Shown piece after piece: positions 31,833-41,464 of a DNA stretch of 61,496 nucleotides. The notes beneath the pieces were generated by a model. It had not been told where the DNA came from. It saw only the letters and a program-made list of their open reading frames with translations, and ran no database searches. Both the position numbers and the translations under genes were made by a program. Location of the stretch: contig PKCI01000028.1 of NCBI GenBank assembly GCA_002862135.1, positions 1 to 61,496 of the forward strand. Reading direction: 5' to 3'. Position 1 is the stretch's first letter. Each line of letters begins with the position of its first letter. Source of the stretch: Verrucomicrobiota bacterium (GTDB lineage: Bacteria > Verrucomicrobiota > Verrucomicrobiia > Verrucomicrobiales > DEV007).

Positions 31833-34709
31833 TCAGGACTCTTCTTTCTCCTTATTTTGCTGCTGCTCCTTTTTTCTGCGTTCTTTCTCCGCGCGCTGTG
31901 CCGCGCGCTTGGCTTCGGCGATTTGGAGAAGCTGTTTGCGCTGGCCGGCCCGTTGCCGGGTGAGCTCTTTCATGTCGGGAAACTTGCTCCCGGGCACCGC
32001 GTTGATCGTGAGGTAGGCTTGCTCCTCGAGAACTCTTCGGTTGGCACCTTCGACTTCAAAATTGATCTCAACCTGGTGGACGGGCTGGATGTCAGGAATG
32101 ACGAGGTGAACGGACTTTCCATCGTCGCTGAGAATAACCTTCTTGATTCGAATTTCGTCTTCGTCTTCTTCGAGCGGATTCTTGAGTGAGTAGTAGGCCG
32201 AACCGTAGTTGCGGGTCCATGCGTAGTTCCACTGCATGAGCTCGTAACTTTCCGGGTCGGTGGCGGACTCTTCGTCGAGGACGAAGTTGAAGTCGAGGGT
32301 GATGCCATCCTTTTTCACCGTCACGTTGGTGAGGAGTGGCGAGTCAGTGCCGGTGTAACGAAAGCGTGAGATGCCTCCCTGGGTGAGGCCCTTGCGCCCG
32401 CCACCGTTCCATCCATTGAGACCGGTGGTGTAGACCTGGCCGTCGACCGGATTGACGACCGCGCGGTGGATGCCGGTGGCGTCGTCGATGTCGATTTTCA
32501 CGACTGCCGCCTGGTCAACGCCATCGACTTCCTGGAGCATCATGTAGTAAAGCCAGCCTTTGCCGAAGCTGGTGTGAAGCAGTTTTCCGGAAAGAGGTCC
32601 CCAGCGTTCGTCATCAATCCAGAGCTGACCGCCGGAGGAGTTGTCGAAGTTCTGCGGCATCCAGATGATAGGCTGGTCGAAAGTATCGGGCGCGACCACT
32701 TTGGTGTGATCAATCGCCCCGCCGTCGGGGGCCCAATGCTCGGTGCGGAAGGTTTGCACGTAGCCGTAGAAACCACCGGGATTGCAGAGGCTGATCTTGG
32801 AAGCTGGCATCCAGCTGCCCTGGTTGTCGCTCACGGTGGGGCGACCGTCAGGCATCATGCCCATGCCGTTCGGCGTGCGGAATCCGGTGCAGTAGATTTC
32901 GCGGGTTTTTCCATCGGGGGAAACCTTTATGACGGAACCGGGTTCCTTGTAGCTCGTGTACTGGCCGGACTTGGCGTAGTAGAGGTTACCCTCCGAGTCC
33001 CGCTGCAGGTCAAAGTTGAAGGCGTGGAAGAATGTGGAGACATCCTCATCCGCGCTGAAGGATTCGTAGAAATCCGCCTCGCCGTCCCCGTTCAGATCGT
33101 GCAAGCGGGTGAGGCGGTCTTTGCAGGTGACATAGATGGTTTCGTCTATCACCTGGAGACCGAAAGGTTCGTACAGCCCCGCGGCGAACCGGTTCCACTC
33201 CAAGTCCTCGAGGTCGTGATCGACTCCGGCTACAATCCAGATGTCACCTCCGTGAGTGGAGACAACCATGCGCCCATCGGGGAAGAAGGCGAGCGCCGAA
33301 GTGCGGAACCACGCGTTGTAGGGATTGCCCTCGTGGTCAGGTGGCAGGTCGAGCTTATCGAGTGTGTAGGCTTCGGATTCTGACCCTAACAAACCACTGG
33401 TATGAAGAGTTTCTTTCCAGCGCCGCTCACCACCAGTGAGGCGGGTGGAAGGACTGATTGGCGCTTCGCGACCAAGTTTTCGAGAGCGAAGAAAATTCGA
33501 GAAAGAGAGTAATTCTCCTTCGCCGTTTCCGGCGTTGCGAATGACCTGGAAGACTCGTTTTTCAGTATCGGCCGGGATGGTTACCGTGAGTCGTTCCTGC
33601 TCGTCGATTGTCCATTCGAGGCCGCCGGTGTCACCCCAGGCTGTGGCGGCTAGGAAACGTCCGATCTGGTTGTCGCCATTACCGGCGGTGCCCAGCACAT
33701 GGATTTCTCCTTCGCCATTGAGGGCGAATTCTTTGGCGTCGGCAGCGAATTGCCCACTGTGATCTTTGGAAGCGTTTTCCACTTTCCCGAGGCTGAGCAG
33801 CAGGGCTTCGCCCGGTCCGATTTCGAGGGTGTGTTGAACGGCAGGGAAGCCCCTGGGAGCGGCTGGCGTTTCCAGGATCTCCCGACCGTCGATACTGTAG
33901 GCGAAGGTAACGGTGTCGTTGTAGAGGTAGTGTCCGCGATAGCTCATCCACTCTTCCGGCATGGGGCCGCGAGGAAGGAGTCCCTCAGTCGGGTAGTCGA
34001 GAGTGCCCTCGTGTCCCCACGCCCAGCCTTGCAGTTCCGGGATGAGATCACCGCTTACCTCGGCTACGCCTCCACCCCGCTCACGGTGGTGCTGGGTAGC
34101 GAGCAGATCTAGGAAACCGCCGGTCCAGAGTCCAGCCTGGTCCATAGTGTGGAGGTTGTAGGAAATGGTGGCGTCAGGGCTTAGCTTGATGGTGAGCACG
34201 CTGGAAATGTCCCGGCCGAGTTGGGAGGCGAGTGCCGGCCCGAAGTCACGCTGGATGAGATCCTTTTCACTGACGACGACATTCACGGTGGGCAGTGCCT
34301 CAAGGTAGCCGTCGTTTATCTCTTCGAAGTCATCCCGCATCGGGCGCATGAAGGTTTCGCGGATGTAATGAATGACCTGGTAGCGTTCGCGATCGGTCAT
34401 CCAGGTCTGTGGCCCCATGAGCCCGTTGCCCTTGCTCAGGGTCAGGAACATCGAATAGGGATCTTTGCCGAACTTCAGTTCGCCGGAGCCGAATGCGCGT
34501 GCCGTCGGCAGTGGAGCGGTCCTACCGTCGGCGCCGTGGCAGTTGGTGCACAGGTTTTTGTAAATGGTTTCCCCGGCAGCGGAGTCCTCGTCGTTAAGCG
34601 ATTGTAGAATGCCCGCGTGATCGATGGAATTCGGGGATTCTTTGGCGTGGCTGGAGTCAAGAAGCGAGAGAGCTGACACGGATGTGATCAAAAAAGACCA
34701 AAGCTTCAT
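31833..34709 (-). CDS. Exported c-type cytochrome with DUF6797 and beta-propeller regions (PVC type)
   Basis: The 958-residue protein has a signal peptide (LWSFLITSVSALSLLDSSHA) and a cytochrome c domain with heme motif C54-TN-C57-H58 and a distal Met in a GPQTWM segment. DUF6797-like text occupies about residues 130-440. A six-bladed propeller region of glucose/sorbosone-dehydrogenase type follows at about residues 450-800 (FFPDGRMVVSTHGGDIWIV, GFRTPNGMGMMPDGR). The C-terminus is a Lys/Glu-rich tail. Such proteins are abundant in Verrucomicrobia and Planctomycetes and are thought to oxidise sugars or polysaccharide-derived compounds in the periplasm. No partner oxidase gene is adjacent. Confidence 0.85.
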   Translation of the reverse strand: MKLWSFLITSVSALSLLDSSHAKESPNSIDHAGILQSLNDEDSAAGETIYKNLCTNCHGADGRTAPLPTARAFGSGELKFGKDPYSMFLTLSKGNGLMGPQTWMTDRERYQVIHYIRETFMRPMRDDFEEINDGYLEALPTVNVVVSEKDLIQRDFGPALASQLGRDISSVLTIKLSPDATISYNLHTMDQAGLWTGGFLDLLATQHHRERGGGVAEVSGDLIPELQGWAWGHEGTLDYPTEGLLPRGPMPEEWMSYRGHYLYNDTVTFAYSIDGREILETPAAPRGFPAVQHTLEIGPGEALLLSLGKVENASKDHSGQFAADAKEFALNGEGEIHVLGTAGNGDNQIGRFLAATAWGDTGGLEWTIDEQERLTVTIPADTEKRVFQVIRNAGNGEGELLSFSNFLRSRKLGREAPISPSTRLTGGERRWKETLHTSGLLGSESEAYTLDKLDLPPDHEGNPYNAWFRTSALAFFPDGRMVVSTHGGDIWIVAGVDHDLEDLEWNRFAAGLYEPFGLQVIDETIYVTCKDRLTRLHDLNGDGEADFYESFSADEDVSTFFHAFNFDLQRDSEGNLYYAKSGQYTSYKEPGSVIKVSPDGKTREIYCTGFRTPNGMGMMPDGRPTVSDNQGSWMPASKISLCNPGGFYGYVQTFRTEHWAPDGGAIDHTKVVAPDTFDQPIIWMPQNFDNSSGGQLWIDDERWGPLSGKLLHTSFGKGWLYYMMLQEVDGVDQAAVVKIDIDDATGIHRAVVNPVDGQVYTTGLNGWNGGGRKGLTQGGISRFRYTGTDSPLLTNVTVKKDGITLDFNFVLDEESATDPESYELMQWNYAWTRNYGSAYYSLKNPLEEDEDEIRIKKVILSDDGKSVHLVIPDIQPVHQVEINFEVEGANRRVLEEQAYLTINAVPGSKFPDMKELTRQRAGQRKQLLQIAEAKRAAQRAEKERRKKEQQQNKEKEES

Positions 34710-34944
34710 GTGGGCAGTATGCCCGACAGCGCAAAAACACCCATCCGAAAGCTGCCACGATAAGGCCAGTGACCCGCTGCTACTATCTGTTTCCCTGGCA
34801 GGGTTTCGCCATCAAAGCCATGTGCAACAGGAGCAGTCTCTTTTCGCTGATTGAGTCGTCGAATCCCTCGTCTGAAGATATTCTCAGCATAGGTGGTAGC
34901 GCTCACGCGTCGAACGGCAGCGGATAACCGCCCGCCTCTTTCTT

Positions 34945-35688
34945 ATGAATGTGACTCAACTTACCCTGATGCTGGCTGTTGCCATGACGGCATTACTGAC
35001 CAGTTGCGCGACTTCGCGAGTGGAATACATCGATGCGCAGGTCGCTCCGGCAATTGCCAATCCGGGAACAGTCGTGGTGGCCGGCATTGTGGCGCGTGAT
35101 TCCAGTTGCGTTCTGTCGCAGAGCGAGCAGGAAAAAATCCTGCACCGGCTCGAGAAAAATCTGAGCCAGAAACGGCGCAAGAAGGAGGTGATGAGTCATG
35201 TTACCTTTGAGGGTTTGGTAGGACGAACCCGTTCCGTCGGCAGTGGTTCGTCGGGATCTATTTCGTATGTTCTTACGCCGGGCCAGGTATCGAGGGCGAA
35301 AAAAATTCGGGCCCAGTTTGCGCTGGTGATCGCTGTCAAGTCCGGGGAAACTTGGTGCGATGTGGATGAGTCGTGCACCCATCATGAGGAGCCAATCTAT
35401 GACAAGGAAGGTAACGTGGTGGGTTGCCGCCATTGGACGGAATACACCACGACGTCGCGGACTCATCGCTCCATGCAGGCCGACTACCTGCTTTACGATT
35501 TGTCGAACGGGAAGAAAGTCTGGGCCTGTTCCAGCAAGCACAATGAAGCCAACAGCCGTTCGGCTTGTTCGCAGTTTGGATACCCGCTTCCGCCGCCACA
35601 CCCGGCTCCGCCCACGGTGGCTGATGTCATGGACAATATGTCTAACTCCGCGATGCGAAAGTTCCCGCGTCCCGGGACCCGGTTTTGA
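34945..35688 (+). CDS. Hypothetical lipoprotein
   Basis: A signal peptide with lipobox (MLAVAMTALLTSC, lipidated Cys21) is followed by a 227-residue mature part. Seen in it are a basic stretch NLSQKRRKKEVM, strand-rich text ADYLLYDLSNGKKVWACSS that resembles curli-assembly or outer-membrane lipoproteins that bind ligand through a GNA1162-like fold, and a Pro-rich C-terminus. Several cysteines (CDVDESC, CRHW) could form disulfides. The stop abuts the convergent tauE-like stop with no gap (TGATCA at 35686-35691). The family was not recognised. Confidence 0.7.
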   Translation: MNVTQLTLMLAVAMTALLTSCATSRVEYIDAQVAPAIANPGTVVVAGIVARDSSCVLSQSEQEKILHRLEKNLSQKRRKKEVMSHVTFEGLVGRTRSVGSGSSGSISYVLTPGQVSRAKKIRAQFALVIAVKSGETWCDVDESCTHHEEPIYDKEGNVVGCRHWTEYTTTSRTHRSMQADYLLYDLSNGKKVWACSSKHNEANSRSACSQFGYPLPPPHPAPPTVADVMDNMSNSAMRKFPRPGTRF

Positions 35689-36051
35689 TCACGCTTTCTT
35701 AAAAAGCATGCTGACCCCGACAAGGATCATGAGCACGGCGAAGACCTTGGTGAGTTGGTCATTGCTCATCTTTTTGAGCCATCCCGTGGCCAGATAAGCG
35801 GTGGCCATCGCGGCAATGGCGGTCGGCCAGAAGACATTCCATTGCACCAGACCGGCCTGGCTGAATCGGACCAGCGCCATGATGGCTGTGGGAACGATCA
35901 CAGCCATGCTCGTGGCGACGGCTGATTTCTGTTCCATCCCGAGGAAGTAGATAAAGGCGGGCACCATGACAAGTCCGCCTCCGACCCCGCAAAGACCAGC
36001 GGTGACCCCTGCGAACAGTCCGATGCCAAGGGAGATGAGGATCAGTTTCAT
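35689..36051 (-). CDS. Half-size TauE/SafE (DUF81) membrane protein
   Basis: The 120-residue protein has four hydrophobic helices. GLFAGVTAGLCGVGGGLVMVP near the N-terminus is the TauE/SafE repeat signature, followed by QKSAVATSMAVIVPTAI. Full-length members have about 250 residues and two such repeats, so this is a single-repeat form that would need to dimerise. Full-length members are thought to export sulfite, sulfoacetate or other anions. The stop codon touches the convergent lipoprotein stop. Confidence 0.85.
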   Translation of the reverse strand: MKLILISLGIGLFAGVTAGLCGVGGGLVMVPAFIYFLGMEQKSAVATSMAVIVPTAIMALVRFSQAGLVQWNVFWPTAIAAMATAYLATGWLKKMSNDQLTKVFAVLMILVGVSMLFKKA

Positions 36052-36096
36052 AGAAGGCTTTACGGGAGGGGGTTAGGGGGTTTGGTTTCCAGGAGT

Positions 36097-37197
36097 TCAG
36101 GTGGGTTTTGCCAGGATCTTGGTGACGAGCTGGTTCAGCACGAGGTGAGGTTCGAGCTGGGTGGTGACGAGTCGCTCGTTGGCTTCGAGGCAGGCTTCCA
36201 ACGCGTTCTTAAGCTCAGCGACGCTGAACCTGTTGGAAGCCTGGGCGGCGAAGAAAAGCGGGTAAGCGGAAATGCCGCCGTCCTTTTTGCGTGGGAGGTG
36301 GGCGGTTTCAGATTTCGGCAGGCGGTCGATCTCACGTTGAAAACTTTGGTAGTTGCGTCCGGCGCGGATGCCGTGGCGTTCGATGAGATCGCGGGCATGG
36401 AGAAGGCTACGGACACGGGGGACGATGGCAGCGAGCAGAATGCCGACGGGTTTCTCGCCGCTGCGGAGTTGCTTGTCGATCAGGCTGAGCGTTTTGGGCA
36501 GGTCTTTTTTGGCGATCGCGTCGCCGATTTCGAAGATCACGCCGGTGTGGCTTGCAGATACAATTTCGGAAATGTCTTTCTCCGTGGCTGGCCGACCGCC
36601 GACGAAAAGAGAGAGCTTCTGAAGCTCGCTGTCGAGCACACGCGTTTCGGCGCCCACCATCAGAACGAAGCGTTCCATCGCCTGCCCTTTGAAACTGAGC
36701 CCGAGCGCGTCAGCCTTGCTGGAAACCTGGCCCATCACTTTGGTTTCCCAACCAGCTTTGGAGACGTCGGCTTTGTCGAATGTTTGCACATCGGCAAGCT
36801 TGGTGACTTTCTTGTAAAAGGAGCGGCGTTTGTCGACGTCGGTTGCGCTTATGATTACGCTGACCTCCGGTGGTAGTCCGGCCGAGAGAACTTCGGTCAG
36901 GTTCTCGACGGCACCGAGGGTGGTTTCCGATTTTCCGGTCTGGTTGTCGCTGAAAAAATTGGCTCCCTGGAGCCAAACGACTTTTTCACCGCCGAAGAAA
37001 GGGAGGGTCTGGATGGCCTCGATGGTCTGGCCGACGATCTGGACGGCGTGATCGGAGTTGTCAGCGCCGCCGCTGACGATTTCGAGACCGAACTCGTCGT
37101 CCTGGGGAGCGATCTTCTGTGACAGCCTCAGAGCGGCTTCTTTGACCTGAGCCTCATCGTTTCCGAAGAAGGCGTATATGTTCGACTTTCCCGCCAT
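36097..37197 (-). CDS. holA: DNA polymerase III subunit delta
   Basis: The 366-residue protein matches HolA in length and order. An N-terminal domain opens with NIYAFFGNDEAQVKEAALRL, a middle part holds VLDSELQKLSLFVGG and ISEIVSASHTGVIFEIGDAI, and a C-terminal collar domain ends VAELKNALEACLEANERLVT. Delta opens the sliding clamp in the clamp-loader complex. It lies 46 bases downstream of the tauE-like gene start on the same strand and is divergent from the aminotransferase gene. Confidence 0.88.
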   Translation of the reverse strand: MAGKSNIYAFFGNDEAQVKEAALRLSQKIAPQDDEFGLEIVSGGADNSDHAVQIVGQTIEAIQTLPFFGGEKVVWLQGANFFSDNQTGKSETTLGAVENLTEVLSAGLPPEVSVIISATDVDKRRSFYKKVTKLADVQTFDKADVSKAGWETKVMGQVSSKADALGLSFKGQAMERFVLMVGAETRVLDSELQKLSLFVGGRPATEKDISEIVSASHTGVIFEIGDAIAKKDLPKTLSLIDKQLRSGEKPVGILLAAIVPRVRSLLHARDLIERHGIRAGRNYQSFQREIDRLPKSETAHLPRKKDGGISAYPLFFAAQASNRFSVAELKNALEACLEANERLVTTQLEPHLVLNQLVTKILAKPT

Positions 37198-37502
37198 ACG
37201 ATATGAGAAGTAAATCGCCCGCCGTCGTTCTGCAATCCTGAATGGTGCGGGATTGAGCAGGAAAGGGTCAGGAATTTTTCATCAATCGAGCATTTCGCTT
37301 GAAAGAAACTCCAGATCGGTTACTGGAGACATCCGCTTTGTTCACGGAGTTGCGGCTGAGCCATATCACCAAACCCCCGTCGATGCGGGAGATTTGTATT
37401 AAGAAGGCCCGGTTTCAGGCGACGCACTCCGGATTTTCTGGCGATTCAGTCAGTCTGGATGCCCGCGCAATCTGGTTTTCAACCTTATTCAGCATCCACA
37501 TC
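37198..37502. other. 305-base divergent intergenic region (holA / aminotransferase)
   Basis: It carries the promoters of both divergent genes. CTCCAG-N8-CTGGAG (37309-37328) is the only clear dyad. The aminotransferase frame stays open upstream to 37299, but that text is not family-like, so I treat it as non-coding. Confidence 0.4.
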
Positions 37503-38669
37503 ATGAGTTTCATCGCCGAAAAATTCTCCGAGATTTCACCGTCCCAGACCCTCGCCATCACAGCTGCCGCCAAAAAGATGCGCGACGAAGGCCAAGATAT
37601 TGCCAGCTTTGGCGCTGGCGAACCTGACCTGGATACCCCCCAGCACATCAAGGATGCTTGTATTAAGGCTCTCAACGATGGTCAGACCAAATACACGGCG
37701 GCCACGGGTATCCCGGAGTTGAAAGAAGCGATCCAGGAGAAGTTGCTTCTGGATAATGGACTGGAATACGACGTCAGCCAGATTTCTGTGAACTGCGGCG
37801 CCAAGCACTCCTGCTACAACGCCATTCTCGCCTGCTGTGACCCCGACGACGAAGTCATTATTCCTGCTCCCTACTGGACTAGTTACCCTGAAATGGTTCG
37901 ACTTGCCGGTGCCGAGCCATACATCGTTGAGACCAAGCGCGAGAATGTTTGGAAGATGACGCCCGAAGAATTCGAGGGCGCCATCAGCGGACGCACCCGC
38001 ATGCTGATTCTCAACAGCCCCAACAACCCTACCGGTTCGGTTTACTCCAAGGAAGAACTCGAAGCCATCGTCGAAGTGGCTGAGTCCGAGGATATCATCA
38101 TTCTTTCGGATGAGATATACGAGAAGCTGATCTACAACGATAAGAAGCACGTTAGCACGGCTTCTGTAAGTGAGGTTGCCAAGAATCTCACCATCACCAT
38201 CAATGGTCTCTCCAAGGTTTACGCCATGACCGGTTGGCGTCTTGGTTATACTGCGGCTCCCCCGGAGATAGCCAAGGCCATCAGCATCATCCAGAGTCAC
38301 ACAACTTCCAACCCGACTACGTTCGCCCAGTATGGTGCTCTTGCTGCGCTCCAGGGGCCTCAGAACATGATCGAGGACATGGTGGAGGAATACGACATGC
38401 GTCGCCAGTATATGCTGAGCCGTCTCCAGAAGATCAATAACATCGAGGTGATCGAGCCGGAAGGTGCTTTCTACTTCCTTGTCGACATCGCCAAGATCGG
38501 TCTGAATTCCATGAACCTGACCGAGAAGCTCCTCTCCCGCTACCTGGTGGCAGCGGTCCCCGGTGCGGCTTTCGGGTACGACCAGTCCGTCCGTCTCAGC
38601 TACGCGACGAGTCTAGATATCATCAAGAAAGGACTCGACCGCTTCGAGGAGTTCTGCCTTGCGCACTGA
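37503..38669 (+). CDS. Class I/II pyridoxal-phosphate aminotransferase (aspartate-aminotransferase type)
   Basis: From the ATG at 37503 the protein has 388 residues. It opens with ISPSQTLAITAAAKKMRDEG, then DIASFGAGEPDLDTP, both typical of the AspC/Ibeta subgroup. NSPNNPTGSVYS contacts the substrate. The Schiff-base lysine lies in INGLSKVYAMTGWRLGY, and VRLSYATS carries the carboxylate-binding arginine. It likely transfers the amino group of aspartate to 2-oxoglutarate, possibly also acting on prephenate. A terminator follows. Confidence 0.92.
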   Translation: MSFIAEKFSEISPSQTLAITAAAKKMRDEGQDIASFGAGEPDLDTPQHIKDACIKALNDGQTKYTAATGIPELKEAIQEKLLLDNGLEYDVSQISVNCGAKHSCYNAILACCDPDDEVIIPAPYWTSYPEMVRLAGAEPYIVETKRENVWKMTPEEFEGAISGRTRMLILNSPNNPTGSVYSKEELEAIVEVAESEDIIILSDEIYEKLIYNDKKHVSTASVSEVAKNLTITINGLSKVYAMTGWRLGYTAAPPEIAKAISIIQSHTTSNPTTFAQYGALAALQGPQNMIEDMVEEYDMRRQYMLSRLQKINNIEVIEPEGAFYFLVDIAKIGLNSMNLTEKLLSRYLVAAVPGAAFGYDQSVRLSYATSLDIIKKGLDRFEEFCLAH

Positions 38670-38699
38670 GGAGTTTTTAGGTCTTAGGATTTAGTTTTT

Positions 38700-38734
38700 A
38701 ATGGCTAGCAGTCCGGCACTGCCGGCCATTTTTT
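38700..38734 (+). terminator. Rho-independent terminator of the aminotransferase gene
   Basis: AATGG (38700-38704) pairs with CCATT (38726-38730), enclosing an inner stem CCGGC-ACT-GCCGG (38713-38725). An 8-base bulge lies on the 5' side, and a run of six T follows. Confidence 0.75.
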
Positions 38735-38755
38735 GGTATAACGGTCGTCCTGATT

Positions 38756-39190
38756 TTGAAAACGCTCTGGATAGATCACGACCATGAAGCTTTCGAGGAC
38801 TGGGTTGCCCTGCGTCAGCGAGTGCTTCGTGAACCTCTCGGCCTTATGTACTCGCATACGGACATCCAGGCAGAACGCAGCCAGCGCCACTTGACGGGTT
38901 GGATGAAAGGCAATTTGGTTGGCGGTTTGATACTGACCGACCAGGGAATGCCGCCCGGTGACTGCAAAATTCGTCAAGTTGCCGTTCGTGAGCGAATTCA
39001 GGGAACCGGAATTGGGCGGGTGCTGGTGGAGGTTGCGATGGATGCTGCCCGCGAGGATGGCTTCCGACGTGTCGTAATTCATTCTCGGAAGAATGTGATT
39101 CCGTTTTACAGGCGCCTCGGATTCGTGGAGGAAGGGGAGAAGTTCTTTGAGGTTGGCTTGCCCCACAAGCGCATGGTGCTGGAACTGTGA
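38756..39190 (+). CDS. GNAT family N-acetyltransferase (TTG start)
   Basis: The 144-residue frame opens at a TTG (38756); no ATG is available before residue 31. Family signs are LREPLGLMYSHTDIQ at the N-terminus, IRQVAVRERIQGTGIGRVLVE (acetyl-CoA loop R/Q-x-x-G-x-G) near residue 80, and FYRRLGFVEEGEKFFEVGLPH at the C-terminus. The last motif is common in ElaA/YjcF-like GNATs. The substrate is unknown. Confidence 0.87.
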   Translation: MKTLWIDHDHEAFEDWVALRQRVLREPLGLMYSHTDIQAERSQRHLTGWMKGNLVGGLILTDQGMPPGDCKIRQVAVRERIQGTGIGRVLVEVAMDAAREDGFRRVVIHSRKNVIPFYRRLGFVEEGEKFFEVGLPHKRMVLEL

Positions 39191-39329
39191 AAGGAGGATT
39201 GCTTTCTCTCGCGACCGTGAGACTCTCTCCGGGGCGGAGGTAACGGGTATCCTTGCCCGTTTGTCAGCACCACGACGCAAAGGCATAGTCGCTTGCCAAA
39301 GACGGTAATCGAAACGATGGCTTTGGCAG

Positions 39330-40082
39330 ATGTCCCCTGAACTGAAACTGGCCATGGCAACGGCCCGCGAGGCGGGTGCTTTGCTCCGAGAAAGCGTAGA
39401 TGCGGATCTCGATGTTATTGAGGCGCATGCCCACGACATCAAGTTGGCTCTTGATGTTAAGAGTCAGAATTTGATCGAGTCCCGCATACTGGAAACGTTT
39501 CCCGACCACGCCATTTACGGCGAAGAAGGAATCGCCGGCGATCAAACCAGCGACTCACAGTGGATCGTCGATCCCATCGACGGCACAGTGAATTTCTTTT
39601 ACGGCTTGCCCCATTTCTGTGTTTCCATTGCGATGCGCCGCGAAGGCGAACTCAAGATCGGTGCCATCTACGATCCGTCGATGGATGAGATGTTTGGGGT
39701 CGATTTTGAGGGCCCCGCTACCAGGAACGGCGAGCCGATCCGCCCCAGTGACCGCGCAACGCTCGCAGAAGCAGTCGTTACAATCGGATTCTCCAAGAGC
39801 AAGGATGCGATCGAAGCTGGACTGGCCCGTTACGGCCGCATTGCCAACCGCGTCCGCAAAACCCGCATGCTGGGGAGCGCCGCGCTGGCGCTGGCCTACA
39901 TAGCCTGTGGCCGGCTCGATGCATACCTTGAGGAGCAGATCAACATTTGGGACATTGCGGCCGGCCAGTTGATGCTTGAGCGAGGTGGTGGCATCGTTGA
40001 GCTGGTCACTTCTCCCTCCAACCCCGATAAATCTTCGATTGTTTCCAGTAACGGGAAGCTCGACTTTGAGGATATTTTGTAA
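39330..40082 (+). CDS. Inositol monophosphatase family protein
   Basis: The 250-residue protein contains the metal-binding motif WIVDPIDGTVNFFYGLPHF near residue 75 and the C-terminal motif NIWDIAAGQLMLERGG, the two signatures of Mg-dependent inositol monophosphatases. YGEEGIAGD provides the first metal ligand glutamate. In bacteria such SuhB-like proteins may act on inositol phosphate, 3'-phosphoadenosine 5'-phosphate or other sugar phosphates. It is followed 3 bases later by ispF. Confidence 0.92.
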   Translation: MSPELKLAMATAREAGALLRESVDADLDVIEAHAHDIKLALDVKSQNLIESRILETFPDHAIYGEEGIAGDQTSDSQWIVDPIDGTVNFFYGLPHFCVSIAMRREGELKIGAIYDPSMDEMFGVDFEGPATRNGEPIRPSDRATLAEAVVTIGFSKSKDAIEAGLARYGRIANRVRKTRMLGSAALALAYIACGRLDAYLEEQINIWDIAAGQLMLERGGGIVELVTSPSNPDKSSIVSSNGKLDFEDIL

Positions 40083-40085
40083 GCC

Positions 40086-40574
40086 ATGAGATACCGCAGT
40101 GGAATTGGATACGATGTGCATCAGTTCGCCGAAGGGCGTCCGTTGATTCTGGGAGGTGTGGACGTGCCTCATTTCAGGGGGCTTTCCGGGCACTCTGATG
40201 CCGACGTGCTCTCCCACGCGATCGCTGATGCGATTCTCGGAGCGATCGGTCAACCCGATATTGGTTACTGGTTTCCTCCCACAGACGACAGCATCGAAGG
40301 CATCAGCAGCCTCATAATTCTCGAGAAAGCAGCTGAGTTGGTGCGAGAGAGAGGCGGCGAAATCGAAAACATCGATTCGACGCTCATCGCCGAGGCGCCT
40401 AAGGTCATGAAACACGCTCCGGCGATGAAGGAAAAGATCGCGGAAGCACTCGGAATGGATGCGGCCGATATTGGGATCAAGGCGACCACCAACGAGACGC
40501 TGGGTTTCGTTGGTCGGGAAGAAGGGATCGCTGCTCTTGCCTCCGTCTCGATCGCTTTACCTGACAGAAGCTGA
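40086..40574 (+). CDS. ispF: 2-C-methyl-D-erythritol 2,4-cyclodiphosphate synthase
   Basis: IspF cyclises CDP-ME 2-phosphate in the MEP isoprenoid pathway. The 162-residue protein has the zinc ligands in GYDVHQFAEGRPLILGGV and GLSGHSDADVLSHAIADAIL, and the trimer-face text KATTNETLGFVGREEGIAA. The length and order are standard. No other MEP gene is in the window. Confidence 0.97.
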   Translation: MRYRSGIGYDVHQFAEGRPLILGGVDVPHFRGLSGHSDADVLSHAIADAILGAIGQPDIGYWFPPTDDSIEGISSLIILEKAAELVRERGGEIENIDSTLIAEAPKVMKHAPAMKEKIAEALGMDAADIGIKATTNETLGFVGREEGIAALASVSIALPDRS

Positions 40575-40648
40575 AAAATCGTTGCCTGATAGGTGCAAAC
40601 CATTGCATCACGTTGTAAGTTAGCAGCGTTCCGGGTTCGGACCCTTCT

Positions 40649-41464
40649 ATGGATGCGGTAGGACAGTTCATTGCTCAGCACTGGAGGCAGGCCCTCGAGG
40701 TCATGATCCTGTGGGTCATCATCTACAACACCTACCGCTATTTTCGCGCGACTCGCGGGGCCCGTATCTTCACCGCACTGGTCGGTATTTACATCGGTAT
40801 GACGCTCCTGTCTGAGTCGCTAGACCTGACCGTGATTGGCTGGCTGCTGAAATACGTGACGGTCTTTCTCGCCATTGCCCTTATCATTATCTTCCAGCCG
40901 GAGTTGCGTCGTGCGCTTGCTGAGCTGGGCAGTCACCGTTTTTTCTCCTCGATGAATGAGAAGTCGCGAACGCAGTTGGCCGAGGACCTCAGTGAAATCG
41001 TGGAAACCCTGTCGGGGCAGCGTGTAGGCGCCTTGATTGCGATTGAGCGCAGCATCGACCTCAAGCAATACCTCGATACTGGGACGCTGTTGGACAGTCA
41101 GCTGACACCCACCCTCGTCTACACTATTTTCCACAGCGGAACCACGCTGCATGACGGCGGCGTCATTGTCCGCATGGCTGATGAGCGACTGCTCGGAGCC
41201 GGGTGCCTTTTCCCCGTGATCCAGCGCGAACTCGAGGATCCCGGGATTGGTTTGCGCCACCGCGCTGCCATGGGTATCACCGAGGAATCCGACGCGATTG
41301 CCCTGGTGGTGTCGGAGGAGACGGGTGCCATTTCCATCGCCATTGGGGGCAAGCTAGAGCGCGACCTCGAAAACAAGGAATTGCGGAAGCGTCTCATTGA
41401 CCTTCTGAGCAACCCGGAGGCAGAGGCTGAAGACGACGAGGAGGAGGAAAAGAGCGATGATTAA
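40649..41464 (+). CDS. cdaA: Diadenylate cyclase CdaA
   Basis: CdaA makes cyclic di-AMP from two ATP. The 271-residue membrane protein has three N-terminal helices (about residues 10-80). The DAC domain follows, with TLHDGGVIVRMADERLLGAG (DGA-type motif, here DGG) and GLRHRAAMGITEESDAIALV (RHR motif). The C-terminal tail is strongly acidic. Position before a small membrane gene and glmM matches the cdaA-cdaR-glmM arrangement known from Firmicutes. Confidence 0.95.
   Translation: MDAVGQFIAQHWRQALEVMILWVIIYNTYRYFRATRGARIFTALVGIYIGMTLLSESLDLTVIGWLLKYVTVFLAIALIIIFQPELRRALAELGSHRFFSSMNEKSRTQLAEDLSEIVETLSGQRVGALIAIERSIDLKQYLDTGTLLDSQLTPTLVYTIFHSGTTLHDGGVIVRMADERLLGAGCLFPVIQRELEDPGIGLRHRAAMGITEESDAIALVVSEETGAISIAIGGKLERDLENKELRKRLIDLLSNPEAEAEDDEEEEKSDD

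Noticed and set aside
37299..37502. Extended N-terminus for the class I aminotransferase
   Set aside because: The frame is open but not family-like. MSFIAEKFSEISPSQT at 37503 is the standard start.
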